NCBI RefSeq assembly: GCF_040655075.1
Contig: NZ_JBFAJC010000051.1
Location: forward strand, 1 to 64,000
Direction of reading: 5' to 3'
DNA from: Actinoallomurus sp040655075
GTDB lineage: Bacteria; Actinomycetota; Actinomycetes; Streptosporangiales; Streptosporangiaceae
Length of the DNA: 64,000 bases
In this document: positions 27,004-35,442 of the stretch, in pieces
How positions within the stretch are numbered: position 1 is the stretch's first letter
How the letters are laid out: the number at the start of each line of letters is the position of its first letter
Program-made: the position numbers and the translations under genes
The notes under the pieces: model-generated
Seen by the model: the letters and a program-made list of their open reading frames with translations, nothing else
Databases searched by the model: none
Told to the model about the DNA's origin: nothing

Positions 27004-27371
27004 GACTGTCCCGTGTCAGTAGATCGTCCTCGTGGCAGCGTCTTGACCTGGGGCGAGGAATTTTGAGTGGCGGACAGGCAAGGGATCACGGCCTGGGGCG
27101 GCCTGGGATTCTGGTGGACTGTGCCAGTGGATCTTGCTGGATTGGGCGCGTGGGGTTGAGTATCACTGCGGCAAGTTCGATCGCGTCGGGGTAGATCGCG
27201 GCGTGTGTGTAGGTGGCGTGGTGGGGCGGGATGCCGCGGTGTCGGTTGGCGGTTTGCAGGATGAGGAGCCGGTGTCGCCAGTGGAGCGGGATTGTGGCTG
27301 GTGAGGTTGGCCAGGGAAGGGCCCGGCTCGACGACCGATTCCGTCCGCCGACTCGCCGATAGCCTAGGCCG
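27004..27371. other. Intergenic region with a minus-strand remnant
   Basis: On the minus strand from about 27330 to a TGA at 27086-27088 a frame reads HWRHRLLILQTANRHRGIPP and ELAAVILNPTRPIQQDPLAQ. It has protein-like composition but lacks a start and a recognised family, so it is probably a gene remnant. The promoter of the second HEAT-like gene lies at the right end. Confidence 0.4.
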
Positions 27372-28112
27372 GTGACGACACCGGAGGCTTACACTCGCGA
27401 CACGTCCGATGGTTCCGGCTCGCTACCTGACGCTGACGTACTGCTGCGACAAACGGATTGGGCCGCGCTGGACTTCGCCTTCGAGCCCGAAGTTATCGAC
27501 GTCGCCGACGCGCTGACCAAGCTCTTCGACGAGAATGCCGACGTCAGGGCCCGAGCGCTTCGTGATCTCAAAGAGGCCGCCAACCATCAGAACACCATCT
27601 ATCCTGCGACCCCGTCCGTTGCCCTCTACATCGCAGCGGTCCTGCCCGATGACCGCACCGAAGCCACCGGCAGGTACGGCGAAGACGATCGCATCAGGCC
27701 ACTACGAGCGGCACTGATCGACTGGCTGCGAGTGTTGGCGTATGACGTCGACGACAGCAGCGTGGCGGCAGCCCAGCGACACGGATTCGGGGTCTATCCG
27801 GCCCAGGCCGAGCTCCGGGCCCTACGACCCACGCTGTTCCATGCCGTCATGGCGTTCGTCGACGATTCCGACGTTGACGTCAGGCACACCGCTATCACCA
27901 CGGCCCTGGTCTTGCTCGACACGCCGCAAGAACACGCTCGTCATCGAGCCGAGCTTGCCAAACCCGTCGCCGACCTCCTCGCCACCAGCACCAACTGGTA
28001 CCACCGAGCCCAAGCGTTGGACGCTTTGGACGCATGGGGTGAAGACACCGTAACGCTCCGGCAGACCGAGCCTCCTCGCCCGGGGATCCGTCGCGCTGAA
28101 CCTCGATCCTGA
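27372..28112 (+). CDS. HEAT-repeat-like helical protein (paralogue B)
   Basis: 246 residues from a GTG start. It is a paralogue of the product of 24030-24740, sharing RARALRDLKEAANHQNTIYP and the RPTLFHAVMAFVDDSDVDVRHTA segment. It is helical throughout and acidic in the first half. The C-terminus ends in a Pro/Arg-rich tail. Its stop codon abuts the break point of the TnsA-like fragment on the opposite strand, which marks a recombination joint. Function is unknown; an immunity or adaptor role is speculative. Confidence 0.7.
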   Translation: MTTPEAYTRDTSDGSGSLPDADVLLRQTDWAALDFAFEPEVIDVADALTKLFDENADVRARALRDLKEAANHQNTIYPATPSVALYIAAVLPDDRTEATGRYGEDDRIRPLRAALIDWLRVLAYDVDDSSVAAAQRHGFGVYPAQAELRALRPTLFHAVMAFVDDSDVDVRHTAITTALVLLDTPQEHARHRAELAKPVADLLATSTNWYHRAQALDALDAWGEDTVTLRQTEPPRPGIRRAEPRS

Positions 28113-28113
28113 G

Positions 28114-28398
28114 GAAATGCCCAAGCCCCCGCGACCATCTGAACTCCCTCGCGGGCCGCGCATCCTCGAATCGCACCCCGGCGCACGACGATAGCCCCGT
28201 ACGCCGCACGAGTCCAAGCGCGTCGACGTAGTCCAGCTCAACCAGCCAAGCCGGGCTCTCCACCCGCTCGACCGCAACACCGCCCACCATCCGCCCGAAA
28301 CGATCAGCGAACGAGGAAACCGTAGTGACACAACCGGCCGGATGAGCAAGATTCACTGACAAAGAGGAAGATCGACTGTCACAGGACAACGACCGCAC
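28114..28398 (-). pseudogene. 5' fragment of a TnsA-like transposase endonuclease gene
   Basis: The minus-strand frame reads RMVGGVAVERVESPAWLVEL, then GVRFEDARPAREFRWSRGLGHF. From memory this matches the conserved N-terminus of actinobacterial TnsA-like heteromeric transposase subunits, which normally continue into the endonuclease core with the SWLERDH motif. Similarity stops at 28114, next to the stop codon of the HEAT-like gene. The remaining frame is antisense of that gene. The catalytic part is absent. Confidence 0.6.
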
Positions 28399-28513
28399 GA
28401 TAACGCCCCTGATCTACCCCAACGAGCCCTGTCTCGTCTCAAAAGATCTTGCCGCTGAGCAACGCCCTGAGCAGGCCAGAGACAATCTTGGGCGAGACGG
28501 AGCGGCGGCCGAA

Positions 28514-28905
28514 TCTCATTCAATGTTGTCGGCCAAGCGAGGATTCCGGCCGGTGTCTCATTCAATGTTGTCCGCTCGCTACTCGTATCCGCTGGCCTTA
28601 ACCAGGAGTTCGCCGACCAGCTTCCAGGTTGGCTGTCGGCCCCCAGAGTGGGACCCCTCCAGCGCCTCCACCGACGCCGCGAGTGCGTCCAGGTAGCGAT
28701 CGAGGGTGGGGTTCTCCCACTCGTCCGGATGATCCTGCAGGTCAGCACACATATCGGACAAGACCCGCTGCACATCGACAGCTGTAGCAACCTGATCGAT
28801 GTCGGTCACGTGTGCGAACCGACCAGTCTCGTAGCCAGAGCTCATGGGGGCAATCATCCTCGTCGGTGGAGAGCGAAGCGCGGGGTCGTCTCATCCGACG
28901 TTGTC
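28514..28905. repeat. Three direct copies of a 17-bp motif bracketing a small gene
   Basis: TCTCATTCAATGTTGTC occurs exactly at 28514-28530 and 28556-28572. A variant, TCTCATCCGACGTTGTC, occurs at 28889-28905. Related GAGAC/CAATCTTG motifs lie at about 28435-28500 and 28930-28960. They resemble iterated transposase-binding sites of an IS end. The DUF7660-like gene lies exactly between copies two and three. Confidence 0.6.
28579..28857 (-). CDS. Small DUF7660-like protein
   Basis: 92 residues, acidic. EWENPTLDRYLDALAASVEALEG followed by PTWKLVGELLVKASGYE matches the pattern of DUF7660 proteins (WENxTLxxYLEAxAAW...W..FA..L..A..YE), as far as I recall that family. No catalytic residues are seen. 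It sits as cargo near the right end of the transposon, bracketed by direct repeats. An immunity-type role is only a guess. Confidence 0.6.
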   Translation of the reverse strand: MIAPMSSGYETGRFAHVTDIDQVATAVDVQRVLSDMCADLQDHPDEWENPTLDRYLDALAASVEALEGSHSGGRQPTWKLVGELLVKASGYE

Positions 28906-28990
28906 CATCAGGGGCACGCCGGGCAAGATCATGTGAGACAGAGGCAATGTCGCGTGAGACGGGACAAGCCCGAAGTCGCACTCCGTCACC

Positions 28991-29014
28991 GCTCCCCAGA
29001 GAGTGATCAAGAGC
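28991..29014 (-). repeat. Right terminal inverted repeat
   Basis: An exact 24-bp reverse complement of the left terminus. It is followed at 29015-29022 by the second CACTTCTG. Confidence 0.9.
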
Positions 29015-29457
29015 CACTTCTGGATGGCCACCAGCACGAGGCCCTGCTCGGGGCGAACTTCAGTCACCCCGCCATCGTCGCGGCCACCGAACTGTTCGAA
29101 CGCGCCGACGGTGTCGTCATCGGCACACCCGTCTACAAGGCCGCCTACTCCGGCCTGCTGAAGTCCCTGCTCGACCTGCTCCCGCAGTTCGCGCTGACGG
29201 GCAAGACGATTCTGCCTCTGGCCACCGGCGGGACCACCGCACATGTCCTGGCCATCGACTACGCCCTGCGCCCCGTACTGACGTCGATGGGCGCCGACCA
29301 CATCGTTCAGGGCTGGTTCGTCCTGGACCGCGACATCACCGTGCACGAGGACGGAACGATCAGCATCGAGACGCGCACCGATGAGACCCTCAGCCGCCTG
29401 ATCGACCAGTTCTCCACGGCGACCGGCCGCACCCCACGACTGGCGACCGCCGGCTGA
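29015..29457 (+). pseudogene. 3' part of an SsuE-type NADPH-dependent FMN reductase gene
   Basis: About 140 codons starting at the transposon target site. The sequence ALLGANFSHPAIVAATELFE, GTPVYKAAYSGLLKSLLDLL and LPLATGGTTAHVLAIDYALRPVL matches the C-terminal two thirds of SsuE/MsuE-like FMN reductases. The N-terminal Rossmann start with the FMN phosphate loop is absent. Before insertion of the element, the frame continued upstream into the His/Pro-rich tract and not into a reductase N-terminus. The gene was therefore already broken. Confidence 0.8.
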
Positions 29458-29495
29458 CCACCCGAAGTGCTGTGGGGACGTCCGCACGTCGGCGT

Positions 29496-32147
29496 TCAGG
29501 CGTCGTGGTGGCCGTCCCCATCACCGGCATCGCCACGGCGCAGGATCGCCGGGCGCCGCGCCCACAGGCTGCCCATCTGCGTCGACTTCTTGACCATCAG
29601 CTCCGTGTGGTCCCGGATCTCTCCGAGATGGCGGCGGTTGTCGTCGGTGAGGTCCAGCGGCCTCTCCGCTCCCCGGTCGGCCACCGTGGCAAGGAGATTG
29701 ATGTGGAACATCGCCTCGAACAGGCTGGATCGCTGCACCTCCCGGTGGAAACCGGCGGCGACCTCCTGCCCGAACTCTCCCCCCACGACCCGGTCGGCCA
29801 ACGCCATCGCCCAGTCGTACGCGGCCTCGCGCCGTGCGCCGAAAGTGATCAGGCCGTCGTACAGCCTTCCGACGATGCGGAGCGCGCTCGTCCCCGACGC
29901 GATCGCCTGGGTTCGTGCGAGATCGTCGAACACCCCTTCGTACGGCCGCCCGTGGTGAAACGCGGCGACGCAGCGGCCGACGATGGTCTCGACCTCGTCC
30001 TCGAGCGCTGGCGGGTACGGGTACAGGGGCGGCGCCGTGGAGCCGTGGGGCCGCACTGAGGGCGGCTCCATGACCTTCGTGCGGGGCGCGGTCTCCGGCG
30101 GATGTTGCCAGCGCATCCGGTCGAGCCAGGCGCGGGCGTCCGGATCGGAGGTCAGGTCGGGCGCCTCCGAGAGGCTGGTGACAAGGGCCTGAACGAGCCG
30201 GGCCGCGTCCTGGGAGGCGGCGTGCTCGGTCAGCCGTTCGGTCAGGGACAGCACGTCATCGGCCCGGCCGCTGTGGATCTGCCATCGCATTCCCCGCAGG
30301 TACGTGCTCATCCCGGAGAGCATGTGGGCCCGGTTGCCGGGGTTCCAGACCTCGATCTCCCAGTGGGCGACGAAACCGTCCGCGTAGTGGGCCCAGTCCC
30401 TGGTGGCCATGTTCATCATCGCGCTCGGGAGTGCCGCGGTGGCCAGACGGAGCACGTCGAGGGCCCCTCGCATGGCGGGGTCATCCGGATTGAGGTCACC
30501 CAGACGTTCGGCCCAGTAACTCTGTTCGTCCGGTTTGAGGGGGCCCCGGGTGTTCAGCCATTCGATGAACGGCTGCAGGACCAGGTGCAGTCGCCGCCTG
30601 TGGTTCGCCGCGCCCAGTAGCGCACGGACGCAGTTGCGGCCGTACCCGGCCAGTATCTCGATGTCGCCTCGGCTCGGGGCTCGTGGCGAGCGGGCCAGCA
30701 CCATGTGAAAGGGGCGCATCAACTCGGGCTTGACGGGCGTCAGCCAGTCCAGCCCGGCGCGCAGATGCGGAGCCCGGCCCTCGGCGAGCCGGGCGATCAG
30801 CTCACAGACCGCTGCGGGATTCTGCGAGAGAGCGACCAGACTCTGGCCGTACTCGCTGGTCTGCCCGGTGGCGATGACCTCCTCGTAGAGCATCTCGGCG
30901 ACGCCGTTCAGCCCACCCTCCAGATCCTCGCGGCGGTCGGGCGACAGGATCACGCCGGCCAGGAACCTGTCGGTGCAACCGAGACGCTCGGCCCAGACCA
31001 GGTAGGGCCGTACCCGCCGGCTGCTCGGTGCCCACAGCAGGCGCTTGGCGGTATCGATCAAACTGTCGACCAGCAGCGCCGGATCGCCCTTCGCGATGAT
31101 CGGCAGCCAGTGTTCGATCCGCGGAAAGTCCTCGTGCTCCCCCAGGCCGATGAGATAGCCCAGGGCCTTGCGGCGGTCGTCCGGCTCCAGGTCGATGATC
31201 TGGCCGCTGTCCAGCAGCTCGCGTACTTCGCCGGGATCACCGTCGTCCGTCCGGATACGCTCGACAACGAGGCGTGGCCGTTCGAGCCGCTCCAGTGCCT
31301 GTACGGCGTGCGTGGGATCCTCGAACCGTCTGGGTTCGATCTCGGCCGCCAGCCGGCCGATGATCCATGACGGCTCCTTGCCGCCGGTCAGCAGCGCGTC
31401 GAGCCGCTCAAGGTAAGCGCCCGCGGCTCCCTCACCATGCGGTACGTGGCCCGAGCCTCGCCAGATGACCGGGTGAGCCTCGTCCCGTGCCCGTCGGGCG
31501 AACGACAGCCGGATGCGGTGCCGCGTGGCGCTGTTGGTCCACGTGGAGGCCGTGAACCTGGTCCGATAGCCGTACGGCAGCAGCGAGATCACCGCGTCCA
31601 GGAACCGCAACCGCTCCAGCAGTTTCGTCTGCTCGGCCCGTACGACGCAGACCGCGCGGCGGGGGATCAGCAGCAGCGCCGCCGTCTCGCGTACCGTCTG
31701 CTCGCCCAGCGCCGCCATGTCCGCGACGAGCCGTCCGGGGTCGAGTTCCGGCACCTGAACGCGGATCGGCTGAGAGCCATGGTCGCGCGGTGACAGGTCC
31801 TTCAGCGCCCCGTACAGCTCGACATAGGACACCGGATGCTCGCTGAGCTGCCGGTACGGCACGCAGAAGTACCTGGTCTCGGCGATGTCCCGGCCCACGC
31901 CGTCCTTGTCCCCGGTCCACGTCTGTATCGCCAGCCCAAGATGGGCGTCGTCGTTCGCGCCGACCCAGCTGAGCGTGACCCGGGGCAATGCCTCCGGCGA
32001 GTCGGCAGTGCCGGGGGTGAACCGCGCGATGATCTCTTTGAACTGAGCGGGTTGGTAGCGCCCACGGCTGGCAGCGGTGACCGAATAGTCGTCCCGCTCC
32101 CCGGGTGGCTTCCCCCAGATCGCCCACTCCGCTTCGATCCACACCAT
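29496..32147 (-). CDS. GTPase-associated protein (GAP1-like), effector/adaptor of the GTPase operon
   Basis: 883 residues, cytosolic and without a catalytic motif I recognise. The N-terminal 230 residues are beta-rich (VWIEAEWAIWGKPPGERDDY, YFCVPYRQL) and are followed by the conserved block RLRFLDAVISLLPYGYRTRF. The remaining 600 residues are mostly helical. Together with position next to a P-loop GTPase, this suggests the GTPase-associated protein group described computationally in predicted NTP-dependent conflict systems. The exact domain name (GAP1-N/M) is from memory. It is third in an operon, starting 16 bp after the GTPase stop. Confidence 0.65.
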   Translation of the reverse strand: MVWIEAEWAIWGKPPGERDDYSVTAASRGRYQPAQFKEIIARFTPGTADSPEALPRVTLSWVGANDDAHLGLAIQTWTGDKDGVGRDIAETRYFCVPYRQLSEHPVSYVELYGALKDLSPRDHGSQPIRVQVPELDPGRLVADMAALGEQTVRETAALLLIPRRAVCVVRAEQTKLLERLRFLDAVISLLPYGYRTRFTASTWTNSATRHRIRLSFARRARDEAHPVIWRGSGHVPHGEGAAGAYLERLDALLTGGKEPSWIIGRLAAEIEPRRFEDPTHAVQALERLERPRLVVERIRTDDGDPGEVRELLDSGQIIDLEPDDRRKALGYLIGLGEHEDFPRIEHWLPIIAKGDPALLVDSLIDTAKRLLWAPSSRRVRPYLVWAERLGCTDRFLAGVILSPDRREDLEGGLNGVAEMLYEEVIATGQTSEYGQSLVALSQNPAAVCELIARLAEGRAPHLRAGLDWLTPVKPELMRPFHMVLARSPRAPSRGDIEILAGYGRNCVRALLGAANHRRRLHLVLQPFIEWLNTRGPLKPDEQSYWAERLGDLNPDDPAMRGALDVLRLATAALPSAMMNMATRDWAHYADGFVAHWEIEVWNPGNRAHMLSGMSTYLRGMRWQIHSGRADDVLSLTERLTEHAASQDAARLVQALVTSLSEAPDLTSDPDARAWLDRMRWQHPPETAPRTKVMEPPSVRPHGSTAPPLYPYPPALEDEVETIVGRCVAAFHHGRPYEGVFDDLARTQAIASGTSALRIVGRLYDGLITFGARREAAYDWAMALADRVVGGEFGQEVAAGFHREVQRSSLFEAMFHINLLATVADRGAERPLDLTDDNRRHLGEIRDHTELMVKKSTQMGSLWARRPAILRRGDAGDGDGHHDA

Positions 32148-32163
32148 CGTTTCTTTCGTCCGC

Positions 32164-33225
32164 TCAGTGGGTTGCGGGGCCGTCGAGCTGCTGGCCCAGC
32201 CACAGCACCGGCTCCAGCACGTTGATCGGGTGAACGGCGCCCCGGATCGTGTGGCCGCCGTGGCCGTCGGGCACCACGTTCTGATAGTCGGCGGTCCGGA
32301 AACGGATCGACTTTCCCAGGTAGAAGCCGATCGAGGAAGTGGCGAAGTAGCGGACCTTGCTGTCGTGGAAGTAGCGCTTGATGCTCTTGCGGACCAGGGC
32401 GGCGCTGCCGGTCGGCGACACCTTGCACAGGTCCTCGAAGAGGTCCTCGGCGCTGTCGTCGTGCACCCGGGGGAACATGTGGTCGTCGTCGACGTCGACG
32501 GTCAGATAACCCCGCCGGTCGGCGGTCTGGTAGACGCGCGGCTCGTCGAATTTGGTGATGCAGACCGCCAGGTGATGCGGCAGACGGTTACCGTCGAAGC
32601 GGCGATTCTGCAACGCCCGCTGGGCGATCTGCGCCAGTGTGCCCTGGAAGTACTTGTACGCGTCGCCCTTCTCCTTCTCCCGGATCGGATCGTAGAGATA
32701 GACGATGCCGTCACAGGCCGCCAGGCTGTCGATCAGCCGCTCGGTGTCCGACTGGGACTCCTCATCGCTCTCGTCCTCGTCAAAGCCGAGATCCTTGAGC
32801 GTCACCGCGTCGTCATCGGTCTTGGTCCCGCTCTTGAAGGTGTCACCCGGCGCGTCGATGAGGTCGACGTGGAACTGCAGCGGCACCCTCACGATCTCCT
32901 TGCGCCAGCGCCCGCCGATACGGACCTCGCTCTCCGACATCATCACCCAGCTCAGCTCGGCCATGCTCTCGGTGGCCTTGGGAAAGCGACGTTGATCGGT
33001 GAGTGCCGCGGTGGCCTCGGTCAGGAACGCGACGGAATCGTCGTTCACCCCGACGAGCGCCCAGTCCTGCCGGCTCTGGGCCACCGCCACGTTGAGCGAG
33101 GCGAGAAAGGAGGTCTTCCCGCTGCCGGGTGCGCCCCACAGCCCGATACGTCGCATCACCCGCTTCGGGCCAGGCCGGCCTGGGGGCGTCTCGCGGAGGG
33201 TCACCATCGCCTCATTCCTGGTCAT
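32164..33225 (-). CDS. P-loop GTPase of a conflict/signalling operon
   Basis: 353 residues. Walker A is GAPGSGKT (31-38), Walker B/DxxG-like is DLIDAPGD (Asp124, Gly127) and the base-recognition loop is TKFD (224-227). An acidic insert (about 135-162, rich in Asp/Glu/Ser) lies between G3 and G4. I take the ATG at 33225, which overlaps the upstream stop by four bases (ATGA). The longer frame to 33351 runs inside the preceding gene. There is no membrane helix. It probably switches the partner proteins encoded on either side. Confidence 0.85.
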   Translation of the reverse strand: MTRNEAMVTLRETPPGRPGPKRVMRRIGLWGAPGSGKTSFLASLNVAVAQSRQDWALVGVNDDSVAFLTEATAALTDQRRFPKATESMAELSWVMMSESEVRIGGRWRKEIVRVPLQFHVDLIDAPGDTFKSGTKTDDDAVTLKDLGFDEDESDEESQSDTERLIDSLAACDGIVYLYDPIREKEKGDAYKYFQGTLAQIAQRALQNRRFDGNRLPHHLAVCITKFDEPRVYQTADRRGYLTVDVDDDHMFPRVHDDSAEDLFEDLCKVSPTGSAALVRKSIKRYFHDSKVRYFATSSIGFYLGKSIRFRTADYQNVVPDGHGGHTIRGAVHPINVLEPVLWLGQQLDGPATH

Positions 33226-35090
33226 TCCTGATCGAACAGCGGGAAGGGAAGTCTCTGGACACGTGGCACGAGCACTCCGATGTCCACGCCGAGCCGACGG
33301 GGTTCGGCTTCGGGCAGCTCGTAGAGGGCCTTGGCGCCCAGCCGGTGCCACGTCGGCCGGTCCCGGGCGTTCAGCCGGTCGACAATGGCGATGCGGGAGA
33401 CATCGGTGTTCCGCTCCAGTGTGCGGAGCAGCTTGCCCGAGTCATGGCCGTACGGACAGGGCAGCACGCGGCTCTCGCTGGCTCTGGGCGGGTGCGGTGG
33501 GCGTCCGCCGACGGTCATCAGCACGGTCTTTCGAACTCCGGTCGTGCGGACGATGCGGCCGACGGCCTCGAAGAGCATGTCCTCGACCGGTGCGGCTTCG
33601 TGATACTCCGACTCGACCGCGCGCAGCCTCGCCAACGTCGTGAGCGCCTCTGCGGCGGGGGCCAGCCACGCTCCGCGGACCACTCGGCGGTCATCCAGCC
33701 GTGAGTCGAGCGGGTGATCGCCGTAGCCGAGGATGGCGATCCGGAGCAGGTCGGGCTCTGAGCACTCCTCGTCCAGGATCTTGATCAGCTCACGGATCAG
33801 GCGGAGCCGGGCGTCCACTGCCTCGCGGCCGCCGCCCAACTCCACTCCGCACACCAGGTCCACGGCTGCCACGGACGGCTCAAGCCGCTCGGGGATCAGG
33901 CTCAGCAGCTCCGACCAGCGCCGTTCGTCCGGTGCCACGCCCGCAGGTTCGACGAACCGGACGCGGGCCGGCCCGTCCAACACCGCGCGCAGCCGATACG
34001 TCCCCGGTCGCAGCTTGACAGAGTTGATGGACAGCAGCCGTGGATCGCCGTCGTGCCAGGTGACGGTGGCGAGCACGGTGCCGTTCTCGTCGGACGAGAC
34101 GCAGCGCACCGGCAGGACGGTCTCGTCGCCGGGCCGGGCGCCCACCGGGAAGAGTTGGCGGGACTGCAACATCACCTCGCGGCTCGCCGGATGCACCGCG
34201 GCCACGACGAGTTCGTACGGCTGGTGCAACGGGGAGTCCTCGACCAGCCGCTCCAGTTGCGGGCCCGATGACATCGACGAGACCCGCACCGACGCGGCCG
34301 GTTCGTATCGGCGCGCCAGGAACGCCACCGCCCGCTCGGGCAGAGTCCAGCCGGACACCGTAGAGGTGATCACGACAGGCCGACTCGTACGGATGAGCGC
34401 GGCGAGTGCGTCTTCCAGCGTGGCCCACAGCTGCTCGTGATCGAACGCCGCGACACCGCCGGCGAGCTGGAAGGACCGTACGATCGGGTCCGGGGAGAGC
34501 GTCGGCAGCAGGTCTGTCCAACTGGCCAGGTCACGTGCGGACATGACCTCGAGCCATCCCAGCGGCCCCACACCGACCTGCGTGGCGCCGATGCCCTTGT
34601 CGGTCACCTCGATGACGGTCAGCCGGTCGGAGCCGTTCAGCGTGGCCACCGCCTGGCGAAGGATTTCGGCCAGCACACTCTCAGGAACGACGTCGGGACG
34701 CGCGGCGCGCACGGCCCGTTCCCATTCGTCATGGTCCGGCGTGCCGCCGCGGATACACGGCATCCGCCGCCCACTCTCGTCCGGGGAGACCCGCGCGGCC
34801 GCGATCGCGTCAAAGGCACGACGTGCCGCCTCGAGCTCGCCCTCCTGCCCGTCGGTATCCGGAGGCAACCGGGCCCACCCGCAGGCACGGCAGATCGGCT
34901 CGCCGTCCCACCGCCGCCCACAGACCGGACACCTCGGGTGGTTCGGTCCCCCCTCGCAACCCGCACCACCCCCGGCCGGATCGCCTGAGCCACCCGTCGA
35001 CTCCGCCCCGCTCCCGTTATCAGGGGCGGTGTCATCCTCGGGACCTACGCCAGGCCCGACAAAAGGGTTATCTTCCGGCATCTCGGACAA
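33222..35090 (-). CDS. Zinc-ribbon and vWA-like protein of the GTPase operon
   Basis: 622 residues. A Gly/Asp-rich leader precedes a zinc ribbon with Cys54, Cys57, Cys67 and Cys70 (CPVCGRRWDGEPICRACGW). The middle (about 90-400) is a mixed alpha/beta region (SDRLTVIEVTDKGIGATQVG, later beta-rich). The C-terminal 200 residues look like a von Willebrand A fold (VAAVDLVCGVELGGGREAVD, RIAILGYGDH), but the DxSxS metal site is not conserved. It is first gene of the three-gene operon and is translationally coupled to the GTPase. It may serve as target-recognition or scaffold subunit. Confidence 0.7.
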   Translation of the reverse strand: MSEMPEDNPFVGPGVGPEDDTAPDNGSGAESTGGSGDPAGGGAGCEGGPNHPRCPVCGRRWDGEPICRACGWARLPPDTDGQEGELEAARRAFDAIAAARVSPDESGRRMPCIRGGTPDHDEWERAVRAARPDVVPESVLAEILRQAVATLNGSDRLTVIEVTDKGIGATQVGVGPLGWLEVMSARDLASWTDLLPTLSPDPIVRSFQLAGGVAAFDHEQLWATLEDALAALIRTSRPVVITSTVSGWTLPERAVAFLARRYEPAASVRVSSMSSGPQLERLVEDSPLHQPYELVVAAVHPASREVMLQSRQLFPVGARPGDETVLPVRCVSSDENGTVLATVTWHDGDPRLLSINSVKLRPGTYRLRAVLDGPARVRFVEPAGVAPDERRWSELLSLIPERLEPSVAAVDLVCGVELGGGREAVDARLRLIRELIKILDEECSEPDLLRIAILGYGDHPLDSRLDDRRVVRGAWLAPAAEALTTLARLRAVESEYHEAAPVEDMLFEAVGRIVRTTGVRKTVLMTVGGRPPHPPRASESRVLPCPYGHDSGKLLRTLERNTDVSRIAIVDRLNARDRPTWHRLGAKALYELPEAEPRRLGVDIGVLVPRVQRLPFPLFDQE

Positions 35091-35442
35091 CGGCCCTCAG
35101 GCTGGCATTGGTCATTGATCCCGTTTCGGTCGTGCCGTCGTCGGATGCGAGGGGTTCATCTTGGAGCGATCATACGGATATGATGGCATATAAACAAGTG
35201 TGTCTTTTTACACAGACGTCCTGCGAGTAGCGAGGTAGCCTCATGCACTTGACCGGATGCAGCAAGCCGGAGCTATCTGCTGATTCGGGCCATCACCGGC
35301 TAAAAATCGACAACTAACGTTGCTTGAAGTCTTCGACCATCAGCCCGGTCATCGGGAGGGCCTTCCGCCTCCGCCCCGAACGATCCGATGAGTGGGCATG
35401 CTCTTCGCGTCCGTGACCTCACCCCCCTCAGAGAGAGTGCAC
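35091..35442. promoter_or_regulatory. Divergent, AT-rich promoter region between the two operons
   Basis: About 350 bp separate the starts of the vWA-like gene and the DUF4407 gene. The stretch 35165-35220 is markedly AT-rich for this genome and holds the small inverted repeat TGTGT-CTTTTT-ACACA. No gene is seen. The region must hold the promoters of both operons and could permit joint regulation. Confidence 0.5.

Larger units (their letters stand above)
23913..29022. mobile_element. 5.1-kb transposon with 24-bp inverted repeats and 8-bp target duplication
   Basis: Element body 23921-29014. The first and last 24 bases are perfect inverted repeats, starting GCTCTTGATCACTCTCTGGG at the left end. 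The 8-bp direct repeat CACTTCTG flanks it at 23913-23920 and 29015-29022. Removing the element plus one copy of the repeat restores a continuous frame from the His/Pro-rich tract into the FMN-reductase fragment. Inside are a decayed ISL3 transposase, two HEAT-like paralogues, a HAD-like gene, a TnsA-like fragment and a DUF7660-like gene. An 8-bp duplication agrees with the ISL3 family, but whether that transposase moved this element is inference. Confidence 0.85.
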
